Counted from the first letter of the stretch, positions 32,602 to 42,692 are shown. The stretch is 64,000 bases of DNA from an uncultured Thermoguttaceae bacterium (GCA_938042245.1 CALIRO010000047.1:32649-96648); one strand, 5' to 3'. Numbers and translations: made by a program. The notes: a model not told the origin generated them from the letters alone.

Positions 32602-33411
32602 ATGAAGATCATCCGATATCTGGACTCACATCAAGAGGTAAAATATGGGGTTTTGCAGGCCGATGGGGCGGCGGTGGAAATAGAAGGAGATATTTTTGGG
32701 CACTGCACGGTAACCGCCAAACCGGCCCGGGTGGTGAAAATTTTGGCCCCCGTTGTCCCGCCGGCCATTTACTGCATTGGGCTGAACTATCGTCAACATG
32801 CCGCCGAAAGCAATCTGCCGATCCCGGAGTTTCCGGTCGTTTTTATGAAGGCGCCCACCGCCGTGCAAAATCCAGAAGATCCTATCTTCCTGCCTCGGCA
32901 TCTGCGAAGCGATCAGGTCGATTACGAAGCGGAGCTAGCCGTGGTGATCGGCAAAAAGGGCAAAAACATTCCCCGCCAACAGGCCCTGCAGTATGTCCTG
33001 GGCTACACCTGCGCCAATGATGTTAGCGCGCGCGATTGGCAGACCCGCTGGGGCGGCAGCCAATGGTGTCGGGGCAAAACCTTCGACACCTTCTGCCCTC
33101 TGGGACCCTGTGTGGTTACTCCGGAGGAGATTCCGGATCCGAACCATTTGGCTATTCGCCTGGATATTAACGGCCAGGTGCTCCAGGATGGGAATACCAA
33201 CGACATGATCTTTGACGTAGCTGGACTGATTGAGTTTTTGAGTGGCAGTACGACATTGCTGCCGGGAACGGTGATATTAACGGGCACGCCGCAGGGGGTG
33301 GGTTTTGCCCGCCAGCCGCCCCGTTGGCTACAGCCCGGCGACCGATGCAACATCACCATCCAGCACATCGGTACCCTGAGCAATCCGGTGGCCGAAGAAC
33401 CGATGGGCTAA
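32602..33411 (+). CDS. Fumarylacetoacetate hydrolase family protein
   Basis: [69 protein letters not shown] are FAH motifs. Confidence 0.92.
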   Translation: MKIIRYLDSHQEVKYGVLQADGAAVEIEGDIFGHCTVTAKPARVVKILAPVVPPAIYCIGLNYRQHAAESNLPIPEFPVVFMKAPTAVQNPEDPIFLPRHLRSDQVDYEAELAVVIGKKGKNIPRQQALQYVLGYTCANDVSARDWQTRWGGSQWCRGKTFDTFCPLGPCVVTPEEIPDPNHLAIRLDINGQVLQDGNTNDMIFDVAGLIEFLSGSTTLLPGTVILTGTPQGVGFARQPPRWLQPGDRCNITIQHIGTLSNPVAEEPMG

Positions 33412-33700
33412 AGGGCGCTCTTTCTCCGAAAAACCCCTGGCTGCATAGGCTGCAGTCTGCTTTCGGGCAACTACATAGGGCTAAAAACCATTACCTTTGG
33501 CGTCGTATTAGGCGTACTGTTTCCCCGGTGCAGTCGGGCACTAGAGAGGGCTAAAACCCCCTTCTCCGTAGAACATCTGCAATAAGGGTCTATGGGTGGA
33601 ACAACCTGGTGGGCTAAAACCACCGGTTTCTCCCCCAGTCTTCGCCTCTGCAGAATGGTGCCATCCGAGGAAGGAAGACCCGATTGGCTAAAGGCCATAC
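33405..33700. repeat. Degenerate repeat series D (GGGCTAAA core, 63-74 bp spacing)
   Basis: Cores at 33405, 33478, 33548, 33611 and 33685 (last TGGCTAAA), with CTGCA motifs between. Confidence 0.7.
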
Positions 33701-34089
33701 CGAGCGCTTTTGCTGTGGAAAAAGCGGCCTTTGGCTGGAATTTGCTTCTCTAGAGGTATAAGCATGGCCCTCAATATGGGGAAAAACTTCCTTTTCTTTG
33801 GGTCTGGTGCCCGATAAATTCGGCTGCCTCTCTCAGTAAGCTCTTCCGATAGGGAAAGACACCTTTTCCTCGTTTTTTGGTTGGGCGGGACCGTAAATAG
33901 GACCTGGTTTCGGGGAACATTTAAAAAGTTACAGCGAAAGCAATCTATGTAACTTTTTAGCGGGGTTGGACCTAGGGAAATTCATTTGGTCCTAAGTATT
34001 TTTATCACCAGGGGTATCTTGACAGACAAAGCGGAGTGGGTATCTTTGGGGCCAAATGGAGGATTGTGGGAGTTTGTGGTAAATAGCGC

Positions 34090-34542
34090 ATGCTTCTTAC
34101 GGGTAGCTACGCCAGGACATTGGATGAGAAACTCCGGGTGGCCCTGCCCAAACGGATTCGGTTGGCGATGGGTTGCCCGGACCGGGCGTTGCTCTACCTC
34201 ACCCCCGGACTGGATCGGTGCGTGGAAATCTACAGTGAGCAGGCATTGACCCAGTTGGCTCAGCGTTTGGCAGCCAGTTGCCCAAGCCGACCTCAGGTTC
34301 GGGATTTTGCTCGGCTTTTTTATGGCCAGACCCATCAGGTCGAACTGGACGGCCAGGGCCGACTGCGAATCCCCAAGGAACTAGCCGATTGGGCACAACT
34401 GCAAACCGAGGTGATCCTCCTGGGAGTCCAAGATCATCTGGAACTGTGGGCCAGACTGCGATGGGAGCAGTTTTTAGCGGAAAAACAACCCCATTTTGAG
34501 CAAATCGCCCAAAGGGCCTTTGAACCGCCCGCCGGAGGGTAG
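34090..34542 (+). CDS. mraZ: MraZ transcriptional regulator
   Basis: LTGSYARTLDEKLRVALPKRIRLAM and QVELDGQGRLRIPKELADWAQLQTEVILLGVQDHLELW match MraZ; located upstream of rsmH. Confidence 0.88.
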   Translation: MLLTGSYARTLDEKLRVALPKRIRLAMGCPDRALLYLTPGLDRCVEIYSEQALTQLAQRLAASCPSRPQVRDFARLFYGQTHQVELDGQGRLRIPKELADWAQLQTEVILLGVQDHLELWARLRWEQFLAEKQPHFEQIAQRAFEPPAGG

Positions 34543-34564
34543 CCAAGTCCTGGCCTCCCAGACC

Positions 34565-34588
34565 TATCCGTTTCCCCTTAAACGGATA
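34565..34588 (+). other. Perfect 9-bp hairpin just downstream of mraZ
   Basis: TATCCGTTT-CCCCTT-AAACGGATA; no downstream U-tract. Confidence 0.5.
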
Positions 34589-34875
34589 CTTACTAACCCC
34601 CCAAAATAAGGAGAGCTGTGCCCCCCTGGAAGAGACGGTTTAATATACCCTTTCTAATCCGTTCGGCTGAGGAGGAAGATAAAACGAACCCCAAAAGGCT
34701 GGGTTCCCATGGGCCAACCGTCCGTTTGCCCTGCGGGATCGTGGAGGCCGCCATCGCCCCGGTTTTCGGCCACCGACTGGGGTCCGATTGTGTGTTGGTT
34801 TTTGCCCGGCGGTCTCGGAAAAATAAAACAAAGAGGGGCCAGGAAGGTTTACCTCCCCGTAGGGCACAAAGGAAG

Positions 34876-34897
34876 CTTGGTACTTCCGGGTACCAGG
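34876..34897 (+). other. Hairpin in mraZ-rsmH interval
   Basis: CTTGGTAC-TTCCGG-GTACCAGG, 8 bp with one G-T pair. Confidence 0.5.
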
Positions 34898-34907
34898 ACT
34901 TCCTGTG

Positions 34908-34956
34908 GCACTCTACCCCGGATGCAAGGAGGCATTCGGGGTAGAGTGCTTTTTTT
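34908..34956 (+). terminator. Strong intrinsic terminator in the mraZ-rsmH interval
   Basis: GCACTCTACCCCG..CGGGGTAGAGTGC perfect 13-bp outer stem extended by ATGC/GCAT, followed by TTTTTTT. Confidence 0.88.
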
Positions 34957-35123
34957 CATGGGGTATCTTCCCCCTTAACTGGGGAGGGCGCTGCCGCCAA
35001 TCAGGAGGCTGCCAGATCTCACTGGTTCTGGCTCTCCCACAGCGCAGTGGGGAGTTTTGGCAATCCTGGGTTTATAGACCCCAAAGGGGAGGATGCTAAA
35101 GGTAACCCAGCGGGGGAAATGGT

Positions 35124-36029
35124 TTGATGAACTCTTCTTCGGCAGAACATGTGCCTGTATTGGTGGCGGAGGTGCTGCAGTGGCTGGATCCTCGGCCTGG
35201 ACAGGTGATTGTGGATGGTACGGTGGGTGGCGGGGGCCATGCCTTGGCAATTGCCCAGCGGCTTGGGCCCACGGGGAAACTCATCGGAGTGGATCTGGAC
35301 CCGGCGGCTTTAGAAGCGGCGGCAGATCGGCTGGCCGGGCTGCCAGTAGAGCTGGTACACGGCAATTTTGCTGATTTACCAGAGATTTTGCAGGCATTAG
35401 GTATTCAGGCGGTGCATGGGATCTTGCTGGATTTAGGGATGTCCAGCCTGCAACTGGCTGACCCCTGCCGGGGGTTTAGTTTCTCTCAGGACGGGCCGCT
35501 GGATATGCGGTTTGACCCAACCCGAGGGGAGCCTGCTTGGCGATTGGTGAACCGGCTTTCGGCCAAAAAGTTAGCGGAGTTAATTTGGCAGTATGGCCAG
35601 GAGCGGTATAGCCGACGCATTGCTCAGGCGATTGTGGCTTACCGGCAGCAGAACCCGATTACCACCACCGGGCAATTGGTGCAGATTATCCATCAGTGCC
35701 TGCCCCGCCAACGGACCGACCGAATCGACCCGGCAACCCGGACCTTCCAGGCCCTTCGGATTGCCGTCAATCAGGAACTGGAGTTTTTGAAAACGGCTCT
35801 GCACCGGTTGCCCAAGTGTTTGCTTCCCGGGGGCCGATTGGCGGTCATTAGCTTTCATTCTCTGGAAGATCGGTTAGTCAAACAGGCTTTTACCTCGGAC
35901 CAAAGGTTAGAAGTGCTGACCCGGCGGCCGATTCGCCCTAGCCAAACCGAAATCGAGCAAAATCCCCGCTCCCGAAGCGCTAAACTTCGAGTAGCCCAAG
36001 CCCGGGCAAAAATAGAAACGATGGCCTAG
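35124..36029 (+). CDS. rsmH: 16S rRNA m4C1402 methyltransferase RsmH/MraW
   Basis: HVPVLVAEVLQWLDPRPGQVIVDGTVGGGGHALAIA, GILLDLGMSSLQLADPCRGFSFSQDGPLDMRFDP, LPGGRLAVISFHSLEDRLVKQAF. Confidence 0.96.
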   Translation: MMNSSSAEHVPVLVAEVLQWLDPRPGQVIVDGTVGGGGHALAIAQRLGPTGKLIGVDLDPAALEAAADRLAGLPVELVHGNFADLPEILQALGIQAVHGILLDLGMSSLQLADPCRGFSFSQDGPLDMRFDPTRGEPAWRLVNRLSAKKLAELIWQYGQERYSRRIAQAIVAYRQQNPITTTGQLVQIIHQCLPRQRTDRIDPATRTFQALRIAVNQELEFLKTALHRLPKCLLPGGRLAVISFHSLEDRLVKQAFTSDQRLEVLTRRPIRPSQTEIEQNPRSRSAKLRVAQARAKIETMA

Positions 36030-36173
36030 GACGCAAACATGCCCAGCGCTTAACCCCCCGATTGGTCTAATTGATCCTCCTCAAGAAGAGGAGTTGGCCT
36101 TCCAACGTTGATATTTTCGCGGAATCGCCTTGCAGTGTTTTTCAAAATTCGTTAAAGCATACAAGGTGGAGAA

Positions 36174-36275
36174 TACTCCGAAGATAAGATCTTGTCTGAA
36201 GAGACGGGCAAATATTACGGAGTCGATAAGACCAAGCCACGGAAAACAGTCCGACGATAAGGTTTTGTCCGACCC
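36174..36275. repeat. Degenerate direct repeat pair E (73-bp period)
   Basis: CTCCGAAGATAAGATCTTGTCTGA vs GTCCGACGATAAGGTTTTGTCCGA; GATAAG cores at 36183 and 36256. Confidence 0.55.
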
Positions 36276-36509
36276 GAACCCGCTTTCTCAGTTTGGGCAA
36301 AAAACCTCTGGCTAGGTGGAAACACCACCGGCCTGTGCCAAATAGGACCACCTTCTCCGTTTAGACAACAGAAGACTTCTCAGTTTGCACAACCCAAGAT
36401 AAAAAGGATGTTGGGGGTATTTACTCTCAGGCCACGGAGGCTAATCCCCCGGATGGAGGTCAAAACGAACTAAATGGGTGGTATATACCCGGCAAAAAGG
36501 AGGCAGCCG

Positions 36510-38195
36510 ATGAGCAAACGAGATTTTACGGATCGCCCCAATTATGACGAGGGCCACCAAGCAGAAGGACTCTCGGAAGTGGAGGCCCAGGAGGAGTCCC
36601 TTTCGGACAGCGAAGAAGAATCCTTTCCGGATTCGGAATTTGAGGAAGAAAAAACCTCACTTTTCACCAGGGAAACCAAGATCGGTTTGGCCGTGGTCTT
36701 GGTATTGGTGATTGTTTTGGGTGTGGTGCTGGTAAAGCGACTTGTTGGTACTGGAGCTCCTGAGGAGGCCAAACAGGCCACAGCCAAGGCCGCCTCACCA
36801 ACTCCGGGCAGTTCTTCCCCTGCCAGCCAGGCCGATTCCCCGGTACCGAAGCCAACTGTGGTCCAGGGCACACCCAGTTCTGCCCGACCATCCCCGTCCT
36901 CTGAACCAACTCCATGGATTCCCTCTAGTTGGACGGGGGGGGGTAAACAGCCACCCTCTGGAACCACCGGAACTGCCGCAGCCAGGGAGAAAAATGGCCC
37001 GGCTTTCCCCTCCCCTTCACCAGCTTTAGCAGCGGGCAAGGCCACGCAAGGGGAAGGAAAAGCTTCAGGCCAGGCATCGGCTGGGGGGCCAAGTGGGAGC
37101 AGCGCCCTTGGGGGCAACAATCTGGCAGCCTCTTCTGCCCCGACGAATTTCTTTCCGTCTGGGGAATCGCTTGGCGCTAGCAACAATCCGCTAAGAGCAG
37201 ACAGCCGTACTGCCTCTAGCCCCTCGAGTTTATCTCCGAAAGAGCCTGTTGGCGCACCGTCGGGAAGTGCGACGGGGCCGATCCTCCTTCATTCCCCCAA
37301 TATGGGGAATAATACCTCCCTCCAAGAGGGGCAGGCGCAAGAAAATCGCTCCTCTTCTCCCAGTGGGCCGCCGCCTTCGGTGGATGCTTTTTCTCCCTAC
37401 AGCCCACCGAGTTTGTCCGCCGGTGTTTCCCCCGGAGGGACTTTGGAAGCCGGTAGAACTTCTAGCCAGGGAGCTTCTGTGCCTGCAAAATCCCCGGTGT
37501 TGTCGGCTGCTCCTTCTACCGACAGTGCAAGGGCGCCAACTGCTCTTCCGAGCCAGCCGGCTGGACCCCCAGTTTCGCCCACCCCATTGCAGCCCTCGGC
37601 TGCGTTGCCAACGCCTCGCTTGTATGTGGTGCAATCGGGGGATTCCTATTGGACGATTTCGGAACGTTTCTATGGCACAGGAACGTATTATCAGGCATTG
37701 GCCGAGTACAATCGTTCTCGCATTGCTCGTCCAGAACAGCTTCGCCTGGGGGATCAATTGATCATTCCGGAGCGAGAAGAGCTTCAGCGGCTCTATCCGC
37801 ATTTGTGCCCTGCTAGTGGGACGAAAGAGGCTCTTTCGGCACCTGCTGGGGGAGCTGCTGGAATGGCTGCGGGAGCTGGGCCGGGCGTCGGCCCCTCGGC
37901 AACTTCTCCGGGAGGGCTTCCGGTTCAACCAGGAGCTAGCCCTCCGGTTGTCCCTTCCGGAAGGACGTACCGGGTTTACATTGTCCAGGAGGGCGACACC
38001 ATTTATGAGATTGCCCGGTATCTATTGGGCAAGCCGAGCCGATGGGTGGAAATCTACGAGCTGAACAAAGAGGTGCTGGGCAACGATATTGAACATTTGC
38101 GCCCTGGCATCCAATTAGCTATCCCCCCTGCAGAACCTGCCGGTTCTACCCCCAGCCCTATGTCGGCGCTGCCGCCGGGGCCCCTGCCCAGATAG
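36510..38195 (+). CDS. Single-pass membrane protein with Ser/Pro/Gly-rich linker and two C-terminal LysM domains
   Basis: TM KIGLAVVLVLVIVLGVVLVKRL; LysM YVVQSGDSYWTISERFYGTGTYYQALAEYNRSRI...LRLGDQLIIP and YIVQEGDTIYEIARYLLGKPSRWVEIYELNKEVL...LRPGIQLAIP; start at ATG 36510 behind AAGGAGG. Confidence 0.88.
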   Translation: MSKRDFTDRPNYDEGHQAEGLSEVEAQEESLSDSEEESFPDSEFEEEKTSLFTRETKIGLAVVLVLVIVLGVVLVKRLVGTGAPEEAKQATAKAASPTPGSSSPASQADSPVPKPTVVQGTPSSARPSPSSEPTPWIPSSWTGGGKQPPSGTTGTAAAREKNGPAFPSPSPALAAGKATQGEGKASGQASAGGPSGSSALGGNNLAASSAPTNFFPSGESLGASNNPLRADSRTASSPSSLSPKEPVGAPSGSATGPILLHSPNMGNNTSLQEGQAQENRSSSPSGPPPSVDAFSPYSPPSLSAGVSPGGTLEAGRTSSQGASVPAKSPVLSAAPSTDSARAPTALPSQPAGPPVSPTPLQPSAALPTPRLYVVQSGDSYWTISERFYGTGTYYQALAEYNRSRIARPEQLRLGDQLIIPEREELQRLYPHLCPASGTKEALSAPAGGAAGMAAGAGPGVGPSATSPGGLPVQPGASPPVVPSGRTYRVYIVQEGDTIYEIARYLLGKPSRWVEIYELNKEVLGNDIEHLRPGIQLAIPPAEPAGSTPSPMSALPPGPLPR

Positions 38196-38262
38196 AAATC
38201 TTGCGGAATCCTTTTAGGGGATTCTACCTACCCAGTGGCCATAAGATTACCGATTCCCCCGA

Positions 38263-39264
38263 TTATCGCACATGCAGAACAGCCATCATGTCGGCCGAGC
38301 GAAGGGCTTTTTCCAATTGGGCCACTATCTGATTAAGTTCTTCGCGGCCCAAGTTCAGTTCGGCAAAGATTTCCGGCGGCGGCAGGGGTATATTGGCTAC
38401 CCCTAACGAGGTAACCTCCTGCCGATGGCACAGGAAATTGGCTACCGCTATCGCACAGACCAAGGCTCGGTAGGCACCTTGGCACCCTTCGGGCTGATGA
38501 TGGAAGCCAATGGCAGCGCTGAGATGTTCCGGCAGGTTCCACTGGCCAGCTACCGTCTGCCCCAGCTCCGCATGGGTAAAGCCAAGCACTTCCATTTCCA
38601 CCTGGCAGGTGGGCCGATCCGGCTGGAGGGCATCCACCACCCGGCAGAAACTGCTGTGGGCATATTGGTCCAGCAGGATCAGGCCCAGATCATGGAGCAA
38701 CCCGGCCAGATATGCCTCATGGGGGGGGATGCGGCCAGTGGTTTGGGCTATCAAGCGGGCTACCATGCCGGTGGCGACCAGATGGCCCCACAACCCCCTT
38801 CGAGAGTAATATTTATATCCCTCACTGGTATGGAACAAAGAAGCCACATGGGCTGTCAGGGCCAAATTGCGGATTTCTCGAAAGCCCAAAATGGCAATCG
38901 CCTGTTGCAGATCGGAGACCTTCTGTTCTAGGCCGTAGTATGGAGAATTGACGGTTCGCATGACGCGCATGGCCAATGCTGGGTCGCTGCGAACCGCATC
39001 CGTTAGCTCCGCCGCCCCGGTATCTGGGTCTTCTACCAGGGTCAGAATCCGGTAAACCACCTCTGGGAGGGTGGATATCTCCCCAATTCGGGCGGCAAGC
39101 CGGGCCAACGCCGGATTGCCCTTTACCGCCGGGAATTCTATAGCTTCCCTCGTTGTTTCCATGCCAGTCTTCCTTTTCTCCCTCCAAACGGAGTATCCCC
39201 AATGGAAGTTTAGCTTATCGCTGACGGGCAATTGGCCAAAAATGCCCCTATTCCCTCCGATCAC
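38263..39264 (-). CDS. HDOD domain protein
   Basis: ISTLPEVVYRILTLVEDPDTGAAELTDAVRSDPALAMRVMRTVNSPYYGLEQKVSDLQQAIAILGFREIRNLALTAHVASLF. Confidence 0.9.
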   Translation of the reverse strand: MIGGNRGIFGQLPVSDKLNFHWGYSVWREKRKTGMETTREAIEFPAVKGNPALARLAARIGEISTLPEVVYRILTLVEDPDTGAAELTDAVRSDPALAMRVMRTVNSPYYGLEQKVSDLQQAIAILGFREIRNLALTAHVASLFHTSEGYKYYSRRGLWGHLVATGMVARLIAQTTGRIPPHEAYLAGLLHDLGLILLDQYAHSSFCRVVDALQPDRPTCQVEMEVLGFTHAELGQTVAGQWNLPEHLSAAIGFHHQPEGCQGAYRALVCAIAVANFLCHRQEVTSLGVANIPLPPPEIFAELNLGREELNQIVAQLEKALRSADMMAVLHVR

Positions 39265-39398
39265 GGAAAAAAGAAGGGCCTATTTGTTGAACTCAAATCG
39301 GCTTCTAATTAAACTGAAAAGGGATTCGAGAAGTCGGAGCGGGAGGGATGCCTCGATTACATGAACATTTGATTATTTTTTCCAGGAAAGGCGCAGCT

Positions 39399-42300
39399 AT
39401 GTACCGAGCAGCTTTCATCTCCTGCAGTAGGATAGCGGCTGGCTTATTCTTGTTGGGTTTTGCAGGCCTGCAGGCACAGGCCGGCATCATCTTCCAGCGC
39501 CCGGGCGATAATTACATCGCCCTGGAAGCCGAATGGGCCGACCCCCTCAATCAGACGGGCACCGATTGGCGGATCATCGATACCGCTAATCCCTATCAAC
39601 ATCCCAACTGGGGGGTTCCCAATCGGTACCCTAAGACCCAGTATCTGTTACCTGCCAGCACCAATGCGTCCGGCAACGCCGCTATTTTGGCGAATTTCGG
39701 GCAAGTCCAAACCAGCATTGCCATCTATAAAATCTATTTCACCACCCCAGGCACTTATCGGTGGTACCTCCGGGACAGTGCGTTTGAAGATGGGGTGGAT
39801 CCTAGTGGGTATGGCAGTGAGGATTCTATGTTTCGGCCCGACTCATTTGATGCCTACCCGAATACAGCTTATCCCGGCTACTCTGGGCAAGCAGAGGGCC
39901 AGTACGGCTGGCGAAATAGTGGGGTTGGCTATACTGTCTCCGCCCCAGGTTTAGTCGAGTTTCGGATTCGGCCTCGGGAAAACGGGTTTTCCATCGACCG
40001 GATGGTCTTTAGTTTGGCCACTGCACTAAGTAGCACGCAACTGGACGGCCTGGCCAATTCGGTCGTTATTTCGCAGACGCCTACGGTTACCGAGTTTACC
40101 AATGGCGGGGGCGATGGCAGGTGGGAAACGGCGGACAATTGGACCGGCGGCGTTCCAACAGCCAATTCGCTTGCTTACATCGGCAACAACCATACGGTTA
40201 GCCTTTCCCAGGCGGGGGCTGCGGCGCTTTCGTTATGGATCGGCCATAACAGTTCCGGCACAAGTTATCCCGGCAATGGCACGTTGCAGCAAACGGCTGG
40301 GGATTTGACCGTGGGCGCTTTGTTGGCCATCGGAGTGGACGGCGCCACGGGCAATTACACTGCTTCCGGCGGCACATTAACGATTGGTTCTGCTACCGGC
40401 CGGGCCAATTTCTACATCGCCCGTTCTACCGCCGAAATTACTAATAATCCCCAAAGCACCGTCGATCTTAGCGGGGCGAGTGAGTTTACCGCTTACCTAG
40501 ACCAGTGGATCATCGGCCAGCGCGTTGGCGGCAGCGACCCAAACTACGGAAAACCTTATGCCCAGGTGAAACTCGCCCAGACAAACACTATCGACGCCCG
40601 AACCATCCTGATTTCTCAGTATGACATCTGGAGCGCCAATCCTCAGCAAACGAGGCTCCGGCTGGGCCAATCCAATACCATCAAAACCGATCTTCTTACC
40701 GTGGCCGGTAGCCGGGGAAATGCCTTGCTCGATTTTCTCTCCAGCGGTAGTACGCTCACCCTGCAAGGTTCTACCGGTCTGTTGGCCGATCTGTGGATTG
40801 CCTCCTGCACCATCGCCACCGGCAATACGACTACGGGAACGATGGATCTGACCGCCGGCGTCTTTAACGCCCAATTGGATGAACTGGTCATCGGCTATCG
40901 GGTGGGAAGAAATCAATATACCACCACCAGCACCGGCGTCCTTTCGTTTCATGCCGGTACTGTCTCGGCCAATAGCATCATTCTCGGCCAAGGGACCGTG
41001 GCCGCGGACGGCAATCTCGGACAGGGAATCGGCACGCTCAATATGGGCGGCGGCACGTTGACCGTAGCCGGAAATATCCAAATGGGCATTGGCACCTCGG
41101 TAAGCCAAGGTACCTTGAACCTAACCGGCGGCACGTTAACGGTTCAAGGCGGTATCCTTGGCGGCGTCGGCACGAGCACGGTCAGCATCGACGGCCCCGC
41201 CACTGTTTCCGTCCAAGGCAACTTGGAAGTAAGAAACTTCTGGGTGGGCGGCAATGGCCGAACCAGTAACCCCACCGTGAATGTGGCTGGCAATTTCACC
41301 CTCTTGGGCGGCGGCAGTCTCCGCGTCGGCTATCGCAATAGCAGTAGCATCAATCCTAGCAATCCTACTGCCGGAACCCTCGATCTGCGGAATCTTGCTT
41401 CTCCGGCGGTCAGTATAGCGGCTTCGGCAATCGAGGTGGGCCTGCTTACGGTGGATCTCAATCAGGCGGTGGAGGGCACTGTTTGGCTACCGACCAATAG
41501 GCCGGTGAGTATTTCGGCTGCGACGATTACCATCGGCCATTCCACGGCCGGTTATACCCCAACGGTCAAAGGGACCGTACACCTGGGCCAGCAGACCACC
41601 ATCGAGACCAGCACCATGTATGTCGGACGAAACAAGGCCCAAGGGTATATGGATATTGCCTCCGGCGGTACATTAACGCTTACCGGCCCGAGCGGCGGCA
41701 AGGCGATCTTACGCGTTGGCTATCAGGACAGCACTACCGGCGCTGATATTGCTCGAGGCACGCTAGATTTAACCGGCGGCACATTCAACGCCAATCTTAG
41801 TGAACTGACCATTGGCTATCATCTGTATCCTTTGAGCGGTACCGCCGGTAAAGTGGAAGCGGTGATGACGATGGAGGCGGGAACTGTAACAGCCGATACG
41901 GTAACCATCGGCTACGGCCAGCCGCCGCAGGGAGGTGCGGTGGCTGGCGAAGGCGGCATCGGCACCCTGAACCTAAAGGGCGGCAACTTCCAGGCCCAGA
42001 CCATTCAGCTTAGCGTGGGCGGCTCCGACCGGGCCAAAGGCACCCTGAACTTCTCCGGCGGTGTGTTGTCAGCTGAACAAATCCTCAAAGGCGCTACAGG
42101 GACCGCCTCGTTCAACTGGACCGGCGGCACATTGCATGTGGATACCTTTGGCACGGCCAGCGTGGCGTTTGATCTTACTCAGCAGGGCGGCCTGCTGGCG
42201 CCAGGCCGATCCATCGGTTCGACGACCATCTACGGCAATTACACTCAAGCGCCTGCCGGTACCTTGGAGATCGAACTGGCCAGCCCGACCAGCTATGACA

Positions 42301-42635
42301 CGGTTATCGTACACGGTCAAGCTGATTTACAAGGCACGCTTTTGGTGAAGTTTCTGGGCGGCTATGCGCCTGGCTTAGGCGATACGTTCCATATCGTGTA
42401 TGCCTCGGGCGGGATTGACATGACGAATCTGGTTTTAGCGGGCGATGAGCCGCCCAATAGCCGCTGGCTGCTGGATGTCATTCCGGGCGAAGGCCCCTGG
42501 GAGAATTGGCAAATCTTGCAGTTGCAGGCGGCGGTGCCGGAGCCGGCCAGTGGGCTATTGGCTCTGCTGGCGGGGCTGGCTTGGCTGGGGTATGCTGGCC
42601 GAAAACGCTTCCCCTCTGCTGGATGCGGAACCTAG
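39399..42635 (+). CDS. Secreted beta-repeat protein with PEP-CTERM sorting signal
   Basis: Signal peptide; many GGTLTV / GTLNLTGG repeats; C-terminus VPEPASGLLALLAGLAWLGYAGRKRF; start at ATG 39399. Confidence 0.88.
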   Translation: MYRAAFISCSRIAAGLFLLGFAGLQAQAGIIFQRPGDNYIALEAEWADPLNQTGTDWRIIDTANPYQHPNWGVPNRYPKTQYLLPASTNASGNAAILANFGQVQTSIAIYKIYFTTPGTYRWYLRDSAFEDGVDPSGYGSEDSMFRPDSFDAYPNTAYPGYSGQAEGQYGWRNSGVGYTVSAPGLVEFRIRPRENGFSIDRMVFSLATALSSTQLDGLANSVVISQTPTVTEFTNGGGDGRWETADNWTGGVPTANSLAYIGNNHTVSLSQAGAAALSLWIGHNSSGTSYPGNGTLQQTAGDLTVGALLAIGVDGATGNYTASGGTLTIGSATGRANFYIARSTAEITNNPQSTVDLSGASEFTAYLDQWIIGQRVGGSDPNYGKPYAQVKLAQTNTIDARTILISQYDIWSANPQQTRLRLGQSNTIKTDLLTVAGSRGNALLDFLSSGSTLTLQGSTGLLADLWIASCTIATGNTTTGTMDLTAGVFNAQLDELVIGYRVGRNQYTTTSTGVLSFHAGTVSANSIILGQGTVAADGNLGQGIGTLNMGGGTLTVAGNIQMGIGTSVSQGTLNLTGGTLTVQGGILGGVGTSTVSIDGPATVSVQGNLEVRNFWVGGNGRTSNPTVNVAGNFTLLGGGSLRVGYRNSSSINPSNPTAGTLDLRNLASPAVSIAASAIEVGLLTVDLNQAVEGTVWLPTNRPVSISAATITIGHSTAGYTPTVKGTVHLGQQTTIETSTMYVGRNKAQGYMDIASGGTLTLTGPSGGKAILRVGYQDSTTGADIARGTLDLTGGTFNANLSELTIGYHLYPLSGTAGKVEAVMTMEAGTVTADTVTIGYGQPPQGGAVAGEGGIGTLNLKGGNFQAQTIQLSVGGSDRAKGTLNFSGGVLSAEQILKGATGTASFNWTGGTLHVDTFGTASVAFDLTQQGGLLAPGRSIGSTTIYGNYTQAPAGTLEIELASPTSYDTVIVHGQADLQGTLLVKFLGGYAPGLGDTFHIVYASGGIDMTNLVLAGDEPPNSRWLLDVIPGEGPWENWQILQLQAAVPEPASGLLALLAGLAWLGYAGRKRFPSAGCGT

Positions 42636-42670
42636 CTGGATAATGGTTCCTTCTGCCGGGCTTTGTCGCC

Positions 42671-42692
42671 GGGCTTTGTCTTGGCAAAGCCC
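42671..42692 (+). other. Hairpin downstream of PEP-CTERM gene
   Basis: GGGCTTTG-TCTTGG-CAAAGCCC perfect 8-bp stem; no U-tract. Confidence 0.4.

Noticed and set aside
32439-33020. Plus-strand 193-aa ORF overlapping the FAH gene
   Set aside because: Overlaps in a different frame with a motif-rich FAH gene and has no recognisable domain.
36542-37186. Minus-strand 214-aa ORF
   Set aside because: Antisense of the low-complexity linker of the LysM protein.
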